Positions 39,076-49,614 are shown, numbered from the stretch's first letter. The stretch is DNA of 64,000 nt from an uncultured Acidobacteriia bacterium (GCA_903925975.1 CAIYHG010000041.1:1-64000); one strand, 5' to 3'. Program-made: numbers and translations. The notes: generated from the sequence alone by a model not told the origin.

Positions 39076-41796
39076 ATGAAAATCCTGCGTTCGACCGTAG
39101 TAGGGACGCTTCTTGTTTGCAGCGCCGCTTTGGGACAGTCAAAGCCCGATCCCAAGACCTTGCAAGCGACTGCCGCCCCGGCTGCTCCTCCCTCTGCCGC
39201 GGCTCAACCGGCTCCGGCCGCCGATGCCGCTCAACCCGCTCCTGCCGGCGCATCCGCTCAATCCGCTCCTGCCGATGCTCCAGCCGCCCAGGCAGCGCCG
39301 AAGACGGGCGTCAATTTGGTCGGCCAGGTGGACGCCTCAAGCGGCGAGGCCCGCAGGAATGAGAACGTGGTGGTTCAGGCGCTCGACAACAATCTGCTGA
39401 AGGATTCCAACACCCGCCTTGGCGCGACTACGACGATCATTCAGACTCTCGACCCTGAGCGCAGTTACTTCGCGGGCGAGTACGGCAAAGCGGCGAGTTC
39501 CTCGGTACACGCTGAGCCGGCAAAATACAGGGGCTTTCACGGCAACGTATCCTGGAACCATCAGAACAGCATCTTCAGCAGCCGCTCATTCTTTCAGGCA
39601 GGCGGCGTTCAACCCGCGCACACCAATGAGTTCACTCTCTCCACAACCGCGAGAGCATGGCGCAACGCGTTCGTGACGCTAAACGCCAGACAGCGCGACG
39701 CCGGCGGGCAGGTCAACGGCAACATTCTGGTTCCCCCGACGAACGCCCGCACGGCTCTGACTACGGACCCGGCAACGCGAGCCATCGTGCAAGCGATTCT
39801 GAACGCCTATCCGACAATGGAGCCCAACCGCACGGATATCAGTCCCTACGCGCTGAACACGAACGCCCCGCAGAAGACCGTCGATAAGCAGGCAGGCGGC
39901 AAACTGAACCAAACGCTAGGCACGGCGGATAACCTGGCATTCAGCTACAACTTCGTCCAACAGGTGGTGCACGCTTTTCAACTCGTGGTGGGACAGAACC
40001 CGAATACGACCACGCGAAACCACAGCATTGGATTTACCTGGACGCGAACAATTTCGCCGACGACGATCGCCGATTTCACCGCGAACTTCAACCGGGTTAC
40101 TTCCGTGCTCCAACCGGATGCGGCTGCGCTCGGCCCTAATTTCTCCTTCTCGGAGGAATTCACCAAGATCGGCGACTCTACGTACCCGGTTGACCGCGTA
40201 CAAAACACGTTCCGATATGCGGGCCGTCTTCGGCGTTCGGCCGGCAAGCACGAACTCGTCTTTGGCGCCGAGGCGGACAGGCAACAGATCAACGGCTACG
40301 AAAGCCAGTACAACAATGGTCGATTCTCGTTCCGGAACGAACCTGGCGTTTCTGTTTTAGACAACATGCGGCTGGGCAAGGCGGAACAATACGTTGTGGG
40401 CATCGGAAACATCATCCGAGGCTTTCGATACTATGAAATGCAGTTCTACGCCGGCGATAACTGGCGCGCCTCTGACCGGCTAACGGTTCGCGCGGGGTTG
40501 AGTTACCGGCCCTCAACGGTTCCCGTTGAGGCAAATCATCTGACCACGCTGCCGTTTAAGTCCGATCTCAACAATGTGGCGCCAAGCCTCGCACTGGCTT
40601 ACCGTCTACCGGGATCGTGGGGCGTTTTGCGGTCGGCATATGCCGTGCAGTTTGGGCAGCTATACCCCGCTACGTTCCTGCAATCCCGCTTCAACCCTCC
40701 CGGGAGCGTTCGGATTACCGTTCAGGGCCCAAGCCTGGTAAATCCGCTGGCGAACATCGACGTTTCCAAGATTGACTCGAACACACGGAGTTCCATCATC
40801 GCGTTCTCTCCGGATCTCCGCACACCGTATTCGAACGTGTACAACTTCGATTGGCAATTGCCAATCGCACGGCGCTGGACACTGGATCTAGGATACGTCG
40901 GCAGCCGGACAGTCGGATTGTTCACGGCGTGGATGACCAATCGTGGCCGATCGATCCCCGGAGTAGCTCTCACCACCGCAACGATTGACCAACGCCGTCC
41001 CGACCAGCGGTATTACGACGTCACGAACGTGCTGAACGGCTCTCGCAGTTACTACGACGCCGCGAAAGTGACGTTGCGCATTCCTGAGTGGCGCCGGATT
41101 TCCTCCGAGGTCTCTTACTGGTTCAGCAAGTCAATTGACTTGGGATCGGACTACATTGGCACTGCGGCCGGCAAGGACGCTACGAGCGACGCGGTGAGTC
41201 CGTCCGAGTTCGACGTGCAAGCTCGAATGAAGAGCGTGAGCAACTTCGATCAGCCGCATGCGTTCCTCTGGCGGGCAAACTACCGGGCTCCCGTCATGGC
41301 CGGCGCGCCGGGATGGGTGCGAAGCGCACTGGCGGAATGGCAGATCGATTCCGTTCTTGTGCTGAAGAGCGGGTCGCCGTTCGGGCTGAAGCTTTCCGAC
41401 GGCGCGGGTTTCGGGAACGTGGACGGCGTGGGTGGCGATCGCCCCAATCTGCTGGACCCTTCGATCCTGGGCCGCACGATAGACAATCCGGACACTTCGG
41501 TCGCAATGCTGCCGCGTACCGCCTTCGGCTACCTTCTGCCGGGCCAGCTGGCCGGCAATTTGGGCCGGAATGCGTTCCGGAAAGACGGGATATTCAACGT
41601 GAATCTTAGTCTAACGAAGCGCTGGGCGATCGAGGGGCAAACGTCCCTGCAATTCCGCGCTGACTCCCTGAACGCGCTCAACCACCCGCAATTCGCCGAA
41701 CCGGGCCAGCAGGTGACAGCGGCGACCTTCGGGATGATCACCAATACGTTGAACGACGGCCGGGCGTTCCGGTTTAACCTGGCGCTTGGCTGGTAG
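39076..41796 (+). CDS. TonB-dependent-receptor-like outer-membrane protein, paralog 1 of a tandem pair
   Basis: Signal peptide, Ala/Pro linker, GVNLVGQVDASSGEARRNENVVVQALDNNLLKDSNTRLGATTTIIQ, ends RAFRFNLALGW. Confidence 0.8.
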   Translation: MKILRSTVVGTLLVCSAALGQSKPDPKTLQATAAPAAPPSAAAQPAPAADAAQPAPAGASAQSAPADAPAAQAAPKTGVNLVGQVDASSGEARRNENVVVQALDNNLLKDSNTRLGATTTIIQTLDPERSYFAGEYGKAASSSVHAEPAKYRGFHGNVSWNHQNSIFSSRSFFQAGGVQPAHTNEFTLSTTARAWRNAFVTLNARQRDAGGQVNGNILVPPTNARTALTTDPATRAIVQAILNAYPTMEPNRTDISPYALNTNAPQKTVDKQAGGKLNQTLGTADNLAFSYNFVQQVVHAFQLVVGQNPNTTTRNHSIGFTWTRTISPTTIADFTANFNRVTSVLQPDAAALGPNFSFSEEFTKIGDSTYPVDRVQNTFRYAGRLRRSAGKHELVFGAEADRQQINGYESQYNNGRFSFRNEPGVSVLDNMRLGKAEQYVVGIGNIIRGFRYYEMQFYAGDNWRASDRLTVRAGLSYRPSTVPVEANHLTTLPFKSDLNNVAPSLALAYRLPGSWGVLRSAYAVQFGQLYPATFLQSRFNPPGSVRITVQGPSLVNPLANIDVSKIDSNTRSSIIAFSPDLRTPYSNVYNFDWQLPIARRWTLDLGYVGSRTVGLFTAWMTNRGRSIPGVALTTATIDQRRPDQRYYDVTNVLNGSRSYYDAAKVTLRIPEWRRISSEVSYWFSKSIDLGSDYIGTAAGKDATSDAVSPSEFDVQARMKSVSNFDQPHAFLWRANYRAPVMAGAPGWVRSALAEWQIDSVLVLKSGSPFGLKLSDGAGFGNVDGVGGDRPNLLDPSILGRTIDNPDTSVAMLPRTAFGYLLPGQLAGNLGRNAFRKDGIFNVNLSLTKRWAIEGQTSLQFRADSLNALNHPQFAEPGQQVTAATFGMITNTLNDGRAFRFNLALGW

Positions 41797-41923
41797 GAAC
41801 AGCGCATCGGACAGGCCCAAGAGCCCAGATCGAGCGGCGCACCGCTCTCGCTGAAGCGTTGATGTTCGGGGCGAGGGTTGGGGGGAACGTCGCGCCGCCG
41901 AACTGATCTCCTGGAGCGTTCGC

Positions 41924-41953
41924 TTGACAATAGAGTCTCCATTGTTATAGGAT
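41924..41953 (+). promoter_or_regulatory. Candidate promoter between the paralogous receptor genes
   Basis: TTGACA - 18 bp - TAGGAT (alternative -10 TATAGG with 16 bp). Confidence 0.45.
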
Positions 41954-42126
41954 GACTGACTACGCGGGCTACCAACAAGCTGTCTGCCGTCCGCTTGACC
42001 GCGCGCGGAAGGTCCAAGGTATGCGCAGGTCAGCGGACTCATAGCGAAGGCGCCCCTTTCGAGTGATGCTTGAGATTGCCGATCCATACGATAATTGGGT
42101 CTTAATATCTCCTTTCCAGTAGGATC

Positions 42127-44796
42127 ATGAAGAACTTCCGTTCTTTAGTTCTCGGAGCGCTCCTCTCTTGGGGTGCGGTATTGGCGAACTCTCAGCCTGC
42201 CGCAAGCCAACCCGAGGAGGCCGCTGACGCCCACTCTGCCGCTCCAACCGCGGCTCCCTCCCCTGCCCCCGCCACGGCCCCCGCAGAATCGGCGATTGCG
42301 CCGAAGGCTGGCATCAATCTGGTCGGCCAGGTGGACGCATCTAACGGCGAGGCGCGACGCAACGAGAATGTGGTGGTTCAGGCGCTCGACAATAACCTGC
42401 TGAAAGATTCCAACACGCGCGTCGGCGCAACTACCACCATCATCGAAAGCTTCAATCCGGAGCAGAGCCTCTTCGGAGGCGAGTACGGCCGGCCGGCCGC
42501 GCCCTCGGCGCACACACCGCCTTCCCCGTACCGGGGCGCCCATGGGAACGCTTCGTGGACGCATCAGAACAGCGTCTTTGCCAGCCGTTCATTCTTTCAG
42601 GCGGGCGCCGTCCAGCCCGCGCACACGAATGAGGCCAGCGTGTCCGGCGCTGTTCGCGCGTGGCGCGGCGGGTTCCTCACGCTGAATGCCCGGCGTCGCG
42701 ACGCCGGCGGCCAGGTCAACGGCAATATTCTGGTCCCCCCCGTAAGCGCCCGCACGCCCCTGACTACCGACCCGGCCGCCGCCGCGATCGTGAGTTCCGT
42801 ACTGAATGCGTACCCTGCGGTCGACCCGAACCGTAGCGATATCAGCCCGTACGCTTTGAACACGAATGCGCCGCAAACGATCTTCGACAGGCAGGCCGGA
42901 GGCAAGTTTGACCAGGCCTTCGGAACCCGGGATCGCGCGGTCTTCAGCTACAACTACGTTCAGCAGCGGGTGGATGCCTTCCAACTCTATGCGGGGCAGA
43001 ATGCGAATACGACAACCCGCAGCCACTCCGCGGCCGTCACGTGGAGTCGTGAGTTCTCGGCCAAGACGCTCGCCGATTTCACGGCGTCATTCAACCGGGT
43101 TACGTCCACGCTCCTGCCCGACGCCAGCATGATCGGCACGTCCTTCATCCTTGGCTCAGAGTTCACTCCCATCGGAGACAACACGATTCCGATCGACCGC
43201 GCCCAAAACACGTTTCGATACGCAGCTAGACTCCGGCAGTCGCGTGGATCGCATGAGCTGACGTTCGGGGCCGAGATTGTGCGCCAGCAGATCAACGGCT
43301 ACGAAAACAACTACGCCCGGGGGCGGTTCGCTTTTCAGCGGGAACCGAATGTCACCCTCCTCGATAACATACGCAATGCCAGACCGTACGAATATACGCT
43401 CGGGATCGGGAATGTGAACCGCGGCTTCCGGTATTACGAGATGCAGGCCTACGCCGGAGATATCTGGCGGGCCTCCGGCCGGCTCACCGTCCGGGCGGGA
43501 GTGAGTTACCGGCCATGGACCACGCCGGTAGAGGTCAATCGGCTGACTAAGCTGCCGTTCCACTCCGACTTGAATAACCTGGCGCCCAGCGTCGGTTTGG
43601 CGTATCGGCTGCCGGGCCGATGGGGCGCACTGAGAGCCGCCTACGCGGTGCAATTCGGCCAACTCTACCCGTCCACGTTCCTGCAATCGCGCTTCAACCC
43701 GCCCGGCTACGTCAGGATCTCGATTCAAAATCCGGATCTGGTCAATCCGCTGCGCAACGTAGACCTTACGAAGATCGGCGCGAACACGCGCAGTTCGATC
43801 ATTACTTTCGCGCCGGACCTGCGGACGCCCTACTCCAATACGTACGACTTCGATTGGCAACTTCCGCTAGGCGGAAAATGGACGCTCGATCTCGGCTACG
43901 TCGGCAGCCGGACGGTGGCGTTGTTCAGCGCATGGACGATGAACCGCGCCGCTGCCGTGGACGGGATACCGCTAACCGGCGCCACCATGGATCAGCGCCG
44001 GCCGGACCAGCGCTATTATGACAACCAGTACGTGCTGAACGGCTCGCGCGCGTATTACGACGCCGCCAAAGCTACGCTGCGCATTCCGGCATGGGGACGG
44101 CTGTCTTCCGAGGTATCGTACTGGTTCAGTAAGGCCATCGACCTTGGCTCAGATTACGGTGGAACCGCGGCGGGCCATGACGCCGGCGATTCCGCCGGCC
44201 CTTCCCAGTTCGAAGTCCAAGCGCGGATGAAAGGCGTAAGCAATTTTGACCAACCCCACGCTTTTCTGTGGCGCGGCAATTACCGGAGCCCGGCTTTGGT
44301 GGATGCGCCGCGATGGCTGCGGGCGGCGATGTCCGAGTGGCAATTGGACTCCGTGTTCCTGCTGAAATCCGGAACGCCATTTACTCTGCGTGTGTCGGAC
44401 GGGGCGGGCTACGGCAATGTGGACGGCGCAATCGGGGACAGGCCTAACGTGCTAGACGCTTCGATCCTTGGCCGCACCATCGATAACCCCGACACTTCAT
44501 TGCAGATGCTGCCGAGATCCGCGTTCGGCTATATCCAACCCGGCCAGCTTTCGGGCAATCTGGGCCGCAACACCTTCCGGCGCGACGGCGTGTTCAACGT
44601 CAACTTGGGCTTGTCGAAGCGCTGGGGCGCCGATCGGGGAACGTCCGTGCAACTCCGCGCCGAGACGATCAACGCCCTAAACCACCCGCAGTTTGCCGAG
44701 CCGGCCAGTAACGTGAACACGGCGACCTTTGGGATGATCACGAATACGCTGAACGACGGCCGGGCATTCCGGTTTAACCTGGCGCTTGCCTGGTAG
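42127..44796 (+). CDS. TonB-dependent-receptor-like outer-membrane protein, paralog 2
   Basis: Near-colinear with 39076-41796: GINLVGQVDASNGEARRNENVVVQALDNNLLKDSNTRVGATTTIIE ... RAFRFNLALAW. Confidence 0.8.
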   Translation: MKNFRSLVLGALLSWGAVLANSQPAASQPEEAADAHSAAPTAAPSPAPATAPAESAIAPKAGINLVGQVDASNGEARRNENVVVQALDNNLLKDSNTRVGATTTIIESFNPEQSLFGGEYGRPAAPSAHTPPSPYRGAHGNASWTHQNSVFASRSFFQAGAVQPAHTNEASVSGAVRAWRGGFLTLNARRRDAGGQVNGNILVPPVSARTPLTTDPAAAAIVSSVLNAYPAVDPNRSDISPYALNTNAPQTIFDRQAGGKFDQAFGTRDRAVFSYNYVQQRVDAFQLYAGQNANTTTRSHSAAVTWSREFSAKTLADFTASFNRVTSTLLPDASMIGTSFILGSEFTPIGDNTIPIDRAQNTFRYAARLRQSRGSHELTFGAEIVRQQINGYENNYARGRFAFQREPNVTLLDNIRNARPYEYTLGIGNVNRGFRYYEMQAYAGDIWRASGRLTVRAGVSYRPWTTPVEVNRLTKLPFHSDLNNLAPSVGLAYRLPGRWGALRAAYAVQFGQLYPSTFLQSRFNPPGYVRISIQNPDLVNPLRNVDLTKIGANTRSSIITFAPDLRTPYSNTYDFDWQLPLGGKWTLDLGYVGSRTVALFSAWTMNRAAAVDGIPLTGATMDQRRPDQRYYDNQYVLNGSRAYYDAAKATLRIPAWGRLSSEVSYWFSKAIDLGSDYGGTAAGHDAGDSAGPSQFEVQARMKGVSNFDQPHAFLWRGNYRSPALVDAPRWLRAAMSEWQLDSVFLLKSGTPFTLRVSDGAGYGNVDGAIGDRPNVLDASILGRTIDNPDTSLQMLPRSAFGYIQPGQLSGNLGRNTFRRDGVFNVNLGLSKRWGADRGTSVQLRAETINALNHPQFAEPASNVNTATFGMITNTLNDGRAFRFNLALAW

Positions 44797-44851
44797 CGGC
44801 CGAGCCCGCGTTCATCGTACGTTCACCCTCGATCCTGCACAATAATGGAAC

Positions 44852-45544
44852 GTGCGGGTTCTGCTCGTCGAAGACGAACAACGGGTGGCGGGATTCATCG
44901 CCAGAGGTTTGCGCGAGCAAGCTTACGCCGTGGATATCGCTCCCGACGGACCGCACGCGCTTTATCTCGCTTCGGTCAACCAATACGATCTGGTAATTCT
45001 TGACGTCATGCTCCCCGGAAAGGACGGGCGTTCGGTCTGCCGCGAACTGCGCGCCGGCCGCTTTGCCTCCCCAATCCTCATGCTTACGGCCCGGGATGCG
45101 GTAGACGACCGCGTCTCCGGACTCGATTCGGGGGCCGACGACTACCTCACGAAGCCGTTTGACTTCAAGGAACTGCTGGCGAGGATGCGCGCTTTGCTGC
45201 GAAGGGCGAGCCAAGCTCCCCGCCCCGACCGGCTTCAGGTGGACGATCTGGCACTCGATACCGCGAGCCACGCCGTCAGCCGCGGCGGCAGAACCCTGAG
45301 CCTCACCGCCAAGGAATATGCCCTGCTGGAATTCCTGGTTTGCAACCGCGATCGAGTGGTAGGCAGGGAGCAAATCGCATCCCACGTATGGGACGAGAAC
45401 TTCGATCCGTTCTCGAACGTGATCGACGTGTACATCAAACGGCTGCGGGCGAAGCTGGAGGAGTCCGGCTCCGGCCGGCTAATCCACACGCGCCGGGGGG
45501 AGGGTTATATCCTCAGCCTCCAAACGGGGCCGCGCGATGATTAG
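44852..45544 (+). CDS. OmpR-family response regulator (GTG start)
   Basis: VLLVEDEQRVAGFIARGL..LVILDVMLPGKDG..LTARDAVDDRVSGLDSGADDYLTKPF; C-terminal winged helix. Confidence 0.93.
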   Translation: MRVLLVEDEQRVAGFIARGLREQAYAVDIAPDGPHALYLASVNQYDLVILDVMLPGKDGRSVCRELRAGRFASPILMLTARDAVDDRVSGLDSGADDYLTKPFDFKELLARMRALLRRASQAPRPDRLQVDDLALDTASHAVSRGGRTLSLTAKEYALLEFLVCNRDRVVGREQIASHVWDENFDPFSNVIDVYIKRLRAKLEESGSGRLIHTRRGEGYILSLQTGPRDD

Positions 45545-46913
45545 GAATTTCCGCCTGCGGCTCACCGCGTGGTACCTGGCTTTCTTCACTCTTCTTCTGG
45601 CCGTTTTCGGTTTCCTGTTCTATGGCATGTTCTCGAACGCCATGCGCGAACGCCTGGACGAGACACTGCGCTCCGAGGCGGCCACAGCCGCGGGGTTGCT
45701 GGCCGATGAAATCACGGAACTCCACGGCGACCTGCCGGCCGCGGCGGCCGAAGCCGTGGAGGAAATGAAGTTCCGTACCACCACGCTGGTAATTTACTCA
45801 GGCGGCCGCGTGCTGGCTTCAAGCGACACCGGGCGCTCCCGCGATTTGGCCGAGGCAGTCAGGCTTGCCGGGCAAAGCGATCTTGTGGAAGCCTCCGGGT
45901 ACGGCCACCGCGGCGCTCGCGCGGCCATCCGGCGGGTACCGGTGGATGGGGGCGAGGCGATCGCAGTAGCCCTGGAGCCTTTGGACGCGCTCGCCGACGA
46001 AATGCGAATCACGCGCCGCATTCTGCTCTTCGGCTTTCCGTTGCTGATCGCGCTGGCGGGCCTGGGCGGCTACGCCGTGGCCACACGCAGCCTGGCGCCC
46101 TTAGGCTGGATGGCGCGGCAGGCCCACGAGATCGGCGGAGAGAGCCTGCACAAGCGCCTTGAGATTGGCGACGCAGCCGATGAACTCACCACGCTGGCTG
46201 CGTCGTTTAACGAGTTGCTGGCCCGGCTCGATCAGTCTTTCGAAACCATGCGGCGCTTCGTAGCCGACGCCTCCCACGAACTTCGCACTCCGCTTTCGGT
46301 GATTCGCGGCGAAGCCGACGTGGCGTTAACGCGCGAACGCAGCGCTTCCGAGTACAAGCAGTCGCTCGCCGTGATTCTGGACGAATCCCGGCGGCTCAGC
46401 CGGCTGGTGGACGACCTACTCAATCTGGCGCGCGCCGATTCCGGGCACGTGAAACTGCGTCTCGAAGATCTCTATCTGAACGATCTGGTTGCCGAGTGCT
46501 GCCGCTCGGCTCGCACAGCGGCGGAGGCGCGTAACATTGCCCTGGAATGTGCCTGCCCCGGCGATGTGCCGTTCCGGGGAGATGAGGATCTGCTCCGCAG
46601 GATGGTAACGAACCTGCTCGAAAACGCCATTCGCCATGCTCCGGAAGGCGGCAGGGTCGAGGCGTCCGTGGAAGCTGAACCCGGCGCCATCCGGGTGCAA
46701 GTTTCCGATAACGGACCGGGCATCCCCCCGGAGGAGGCCGCGCGCGTCTTCGAGCGTTTCTACAGAGTGGACGAAGCCCGATCGCGGCGGGAAGGCGGAT
46801 TCGGCCTGGGACTTGCCATCGTCAAGTGGATAGCCGAGGTCCACAAGGGCGAAGCCGGAGTGATCTCGAAACCTGGGGCCGGAAGCACGTTCTTCGTAAC
46901 CTTTCGGGTCTGA
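45537..46913 (+). CDS. HAMP-containing sensor histidine kinase (CusS-like)
   Basis: FVADASHELRTPLSVIRGEADVAL; DNGPGIPPEEAARVFERFYRVDEARSRREGGFGLGLAIVKWI; overlaps the regulator gene by 8 bp. Confidence 0.93.
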   Translation: MIRNFRLRLTAWYLAFFTLLLAVFGFLFYGMFSNAMRERLDETLRSEAATAAGLLADEITELHGDLPAAAAEAVEEMKFRTTTLVIYSGGRVLASSDTGRSRDLAEAVRLAGQSDLVEASGYGHRGARAAIRRVPVDGGEAIAVALEPLDALADEMRITRRILLFGFPLLIALAGLGGYAVATRSLAPLGWMARQAHEIGGESLHKRLEIGDAADELTTLAASFNELLARLDQSFETMRRFVADASHELRTPLSVIRGEADVALTRERSASEYKQSLAVILDESRRLSRLVDDLLNLARADSGHVKLRLEDLYLNDLVAECCRSARTAAEARNIALECACPGDVPFRGDEDLLRRMVTNLLENAIRHAPEGGRVEASVEAEPGAIRVQVSDNGPGIPPEEAARVFERFYRVDEARSRREGGFGLGLAIVKWIAEVHKGEAGVISKPGAGSTFFVTFRV

Positions 46914-46951
46914 TTAATCGTCCGTTCATTCTTACGTCCGTATACTTTAAG

Positions 46952-48280
46952 ATGCTCCACATGCCTCGAACCTACGTTCTGGCCATACTGGCCTTCTGCG
47001 GGACACTGGCAGCACAGCCGCCCCCGCCCGGGCCGGCGCAGCCGGTTCCTTCCCAATCGTTACGCCTCACGCTCGATGACGCGCTGACGCGCGCGCGGGC
47101 GCAGGCTCCGGCGCTCTACTCGGCGGAAATCGCCGCGCATGTAGCCCACGAAGACACCGTTCAGGCCAAAGCGGCCCTCCTGCCGAGCGTGAACTGGGAG
47201 AACCAGTTCATCTACACCCAGCCGAACGGAACGGAATCCGGCGTGTTCATTTCAAACGACGGAACTCACGTCTATAACAGTCAGGCAGTGGTGCATGGCG
47301 ACCTATTCGCTCCATCGAAGAGAGCCGATTACCGGCGCGCCCAGGCCGCCGAAGCTTTGGCGCGGGCGAAGACGGAAGTTGCCGCACGCGGGTTGGCGGC
47401 CGTTGTCGTCCAGGGCTTCTACGCCCTGGTTTCGGCCCAACGGGAAGTGCTAAACGCGAGCCAGAGCCGGAAAGAAGCGCAGCAATTTCTCGATATCACC
47501 CAAAAGCAGGAAGCCGGCGGCGAAGTGGCCCACGCAGACGCCGTGAAGGCCGAGATTCTGGCGCAACAGCGCGCCAGAGACGTGGAGAACGCGCAGTTGG
47601 CGTTTGACCAGGCCCGCCTCGCGTTGGGCGTGCTCCTGTTCCCGGATTATGGTCAGGAGTTCACCGCGGCCGACGATCTGGAAACTGCGCCTGCCCTACC
47701 GGGTTTGGACGAACTGCGGGTGAAGGCCGCGGCAAACAATCCTGATCTGCGCGCCGCGCAGGCGGCGGTGGAGATGCAGACCCATGAATCGGCTTCCGCA
47801 CGCGCGGCGCGGCTGCCGTCGCTTTCAGTGGATTACTTCTATGGCATCAACTCCAACCAGCTCGCGATTCGGGACAGCGAGGATTTCCGCCGCTTAGGCT
47901 CGTCGGTGTCCTTCCAGTTGGAAGTGCCGTTGTGGAACTGGGGCGCAAACCAGAGCCGCGTCCGCCAGGCCGAATGGAATCTGGTTCAGGCGCGCCGGGA
48001 CTTGACCGTCACCCAGAGGCAACTCCTGGCGAGTTTCAATTCCTTCTACCGCGAGGCCGATACCGCAAGAATGCAAATGGCGTCATTGCGGCACTCGCTC
48101 GATCTTTCCACCGAGAGCCTCCGGCTGACCATGCTTGGATATCAGGCGGGTGAAGTGACCGCGCTTGAGGTCTCCGACGCGCAATCGACTTTGGCCGAAG
48201 CGCGGACGGCCTACGATCAGGGTTTGGTGCGCTATAGAACGGCGCTCGCCAATCTGCAAACCCTCACGGGAGCTTTTTAA
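46952..48280 (+). CDS. TolC-family outer-membrane efflux protein
   Basis: MLHMPRTYVLAILAFCGTLAAQ signal; LRLTLDDALTRARAQAPALYSAE; TALEVSDAQSTLAEARTAYDQGLVRYRTALANLQTLTG. Confidence 0.9.
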   Translation: MLHMPRTYVLAILAFCGTLAAQPPPPGPAQPVPSQSLRLTLDDALTRARAQAPALYSAEIAAHVAHEDTVQAKAALLPSVNWENQFIYTQPNGTESGVFISNDGTHVYNSQAVVHGDLFAPSKRADYRRAQAAEALARAKTEVAARGLAAVVVQGFYALVSAQREVLNASQSRKEAQQFLDITQKQEAGGEVAHADAVKAEILAQQRARDVENAQLAFDQARLALGVLLFPDYGQEFTAADDLETAPALPGLDELRVKAAANNPDLRAAQAAVEMQTHESASARAARLPSLSVDYFYGINSNQLAIRDSEDFRRLGSSVSFQLEVPLWNWGANQSRVRQAEWNLVQARRDLTVTQRQLLASFNSFYREADTARMQMASLRHSLDLSTESLRLTMLGYQAGEVTALEVSDAQSTLAEARTAYDQGLVRYRTALANLQTLTGAF

Positions 48281-49614
48281 TGCAACTGACATTTACCAAG
48301 ACCGCATTTATTGCCCTCGCGGCGGTGTTGCTCGCGGGCTGTTCCAAGCCGGCGGAAGAAGAGGCCGCTGAAGGGGCCGCGCCGGTACAGGTCGCGGCGG
48401 CCAAGCGCGAGACGATTCGCAGGCTGGTCGAAGCGGCGGCCGTCGTCTACCCCGTAGACCAGGCCAACGTGATGCCCAAGGTCAGCGCCGCAGTGCAGAA
48501 GTTTTATATCAACCGCGGCGATCACGTGAATCAGGGGCAGCTTCTGGCCACCCTCGAAAACCATGACCTCGTCGCGGCGCTTGCGGAGAGCAAGGGCCAA
48601 CTCGCCGAGGCCGAAGCCAATCTGCTCGGCACGTCTGGAGCGGCGGTGCCGGAAGCGGTGGTGAAGGCGCAGACCGATGTCCAGGCGGCGCAGCAGCAAT
48701 ACGACGCTGCGCAGAAGCTCCTCGAAAGCCGCCAGGGCCTGTTCAAGCAGGGCGTGCTGGCCCGCAGGCAGGTGGACGAAGCCCAAGTCGCCTTCGCGCA
48801 AGCCAAAGCCCAGTTGGACGCGAACCAGGAACATCTGCGCGGGATGCAGGGCGCGGGCAAGGAGAGCCAGCTCGGCGTCGCGCAGGCGCAGGCGGATGCC
48901 GCGCGAGCGCATCTTGCGGCGGCCGAGGCGCAACTCGCCTATACCGAGATCCACAGCCCGATCATGGGCGTGATTTCAGATCGCCCGCAGTATGCCGGCG
49001 AAATGGCGAGCCCGAGTACGCCGCTGTTCACGGTGATGGATATTTCGCGCATTGTGGCGCGCGCGAGCCTGCCCCAGGAGCAAGCCTCGCAGGTCAAAGT
49101 CGGGAACGCCGCGATGATCACTTTCCCGGGAGGCGATGAGCCGATTACGGGCAAAGTCACCGTGGTGAGTCCGGCGGCCGACCCCGCCAGCACGACCATT
49201 CAGGTTTGGGTGGAAGCCGCGAACCCCGACGAAGCGTTGAAGCCTGGTATGAGCGTCCACGTGGCAATTGTGGCCGCCCAGATTCCCAATGCGATCGTTG
49301 TGCCTGCGGCGGCCATTCTTCCGGCCGAAGAAGGCGGCACGGCGGTGGCTGTGGTGGACTCCAGTTCCACCGTGCACTTGAAACAAGTCACCACGGGAGC
49401 CCGTGACGGCGAGCGAATCCAGATTTTGGAGGGCGCGGCAGCGGGAGACAACGTGGTGGTAGTGGGCGGCATCGGACTCGACGACGGCGCCAAGGTGCAG
49501 ATCACCCCTGGTGAGGAGTCTTCCGACAAGGGCGAGGCCGACGACAAGGGCGCCGCCAAGGGCAAGGCCAACAGCAAGGCTAAGGCCGAGGACGACGAGG
49601 AAGACGACCAATGA
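48280..49614 (+). CDS. RND efflux periplasmic adaptor (lipoprotein)
   Basis: FIALAAVLLAGCSKP lipobox; PKVSAAVQKFYINRGDHVNQGQLLATLEN; YTEIHSPIMGVISDRPQYAGEM; Lys/Asp-rich C-terminal tail. Confidence 0.92.
   Translation: MQLTFTKTAFIALAAVLLAGCSKPAEEEAAEGAAPVQVAAAKRETIRRLVEAAAVVYPVDQANVMPKVSAAVQKFYINRGDHVNQGQLLATLENHDLVAALAESKGQLAEAEANLLGTSGAAVPEAVVKAQTDVQAAQQQYDAAQKLLESRQGLFKQGVLARRQVDEAQVAFAQAKAQLDANQEHLRGMQGAGKESQLGVAQAQADAARAHLAAAEAQLAYTEIHSPIMGVISDRPQYAGEMASPSTPLFTVMDISRIVARASLPQEQASQVKVGNAAMITFPGGDEPITGKVTVVSPAADPASTTIQVWVEAANPDEALKPGMSVHVAIVAAQIPNAIVVPAAAILPAEEGGTAVAVVDSSSTVHLKQVTTGARDGERIQILEGAAAGDNVVVVGGIGLDDGAKVQITPGEESSDKGEADDKGAAKGKANSKAKAEDDEEDDQ

Noticed and set aside
39054-39362. 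Overlapping small ORF at the start of the first receptor gene, considered as a frameshift
   Set aside because: The main frame is intact with signal peptide and matches its paralog
39076-44796. Tandem receptors as an assembly duplication
   Set aside because: The DNA of the two copies differs throughout, so both are real paralogs
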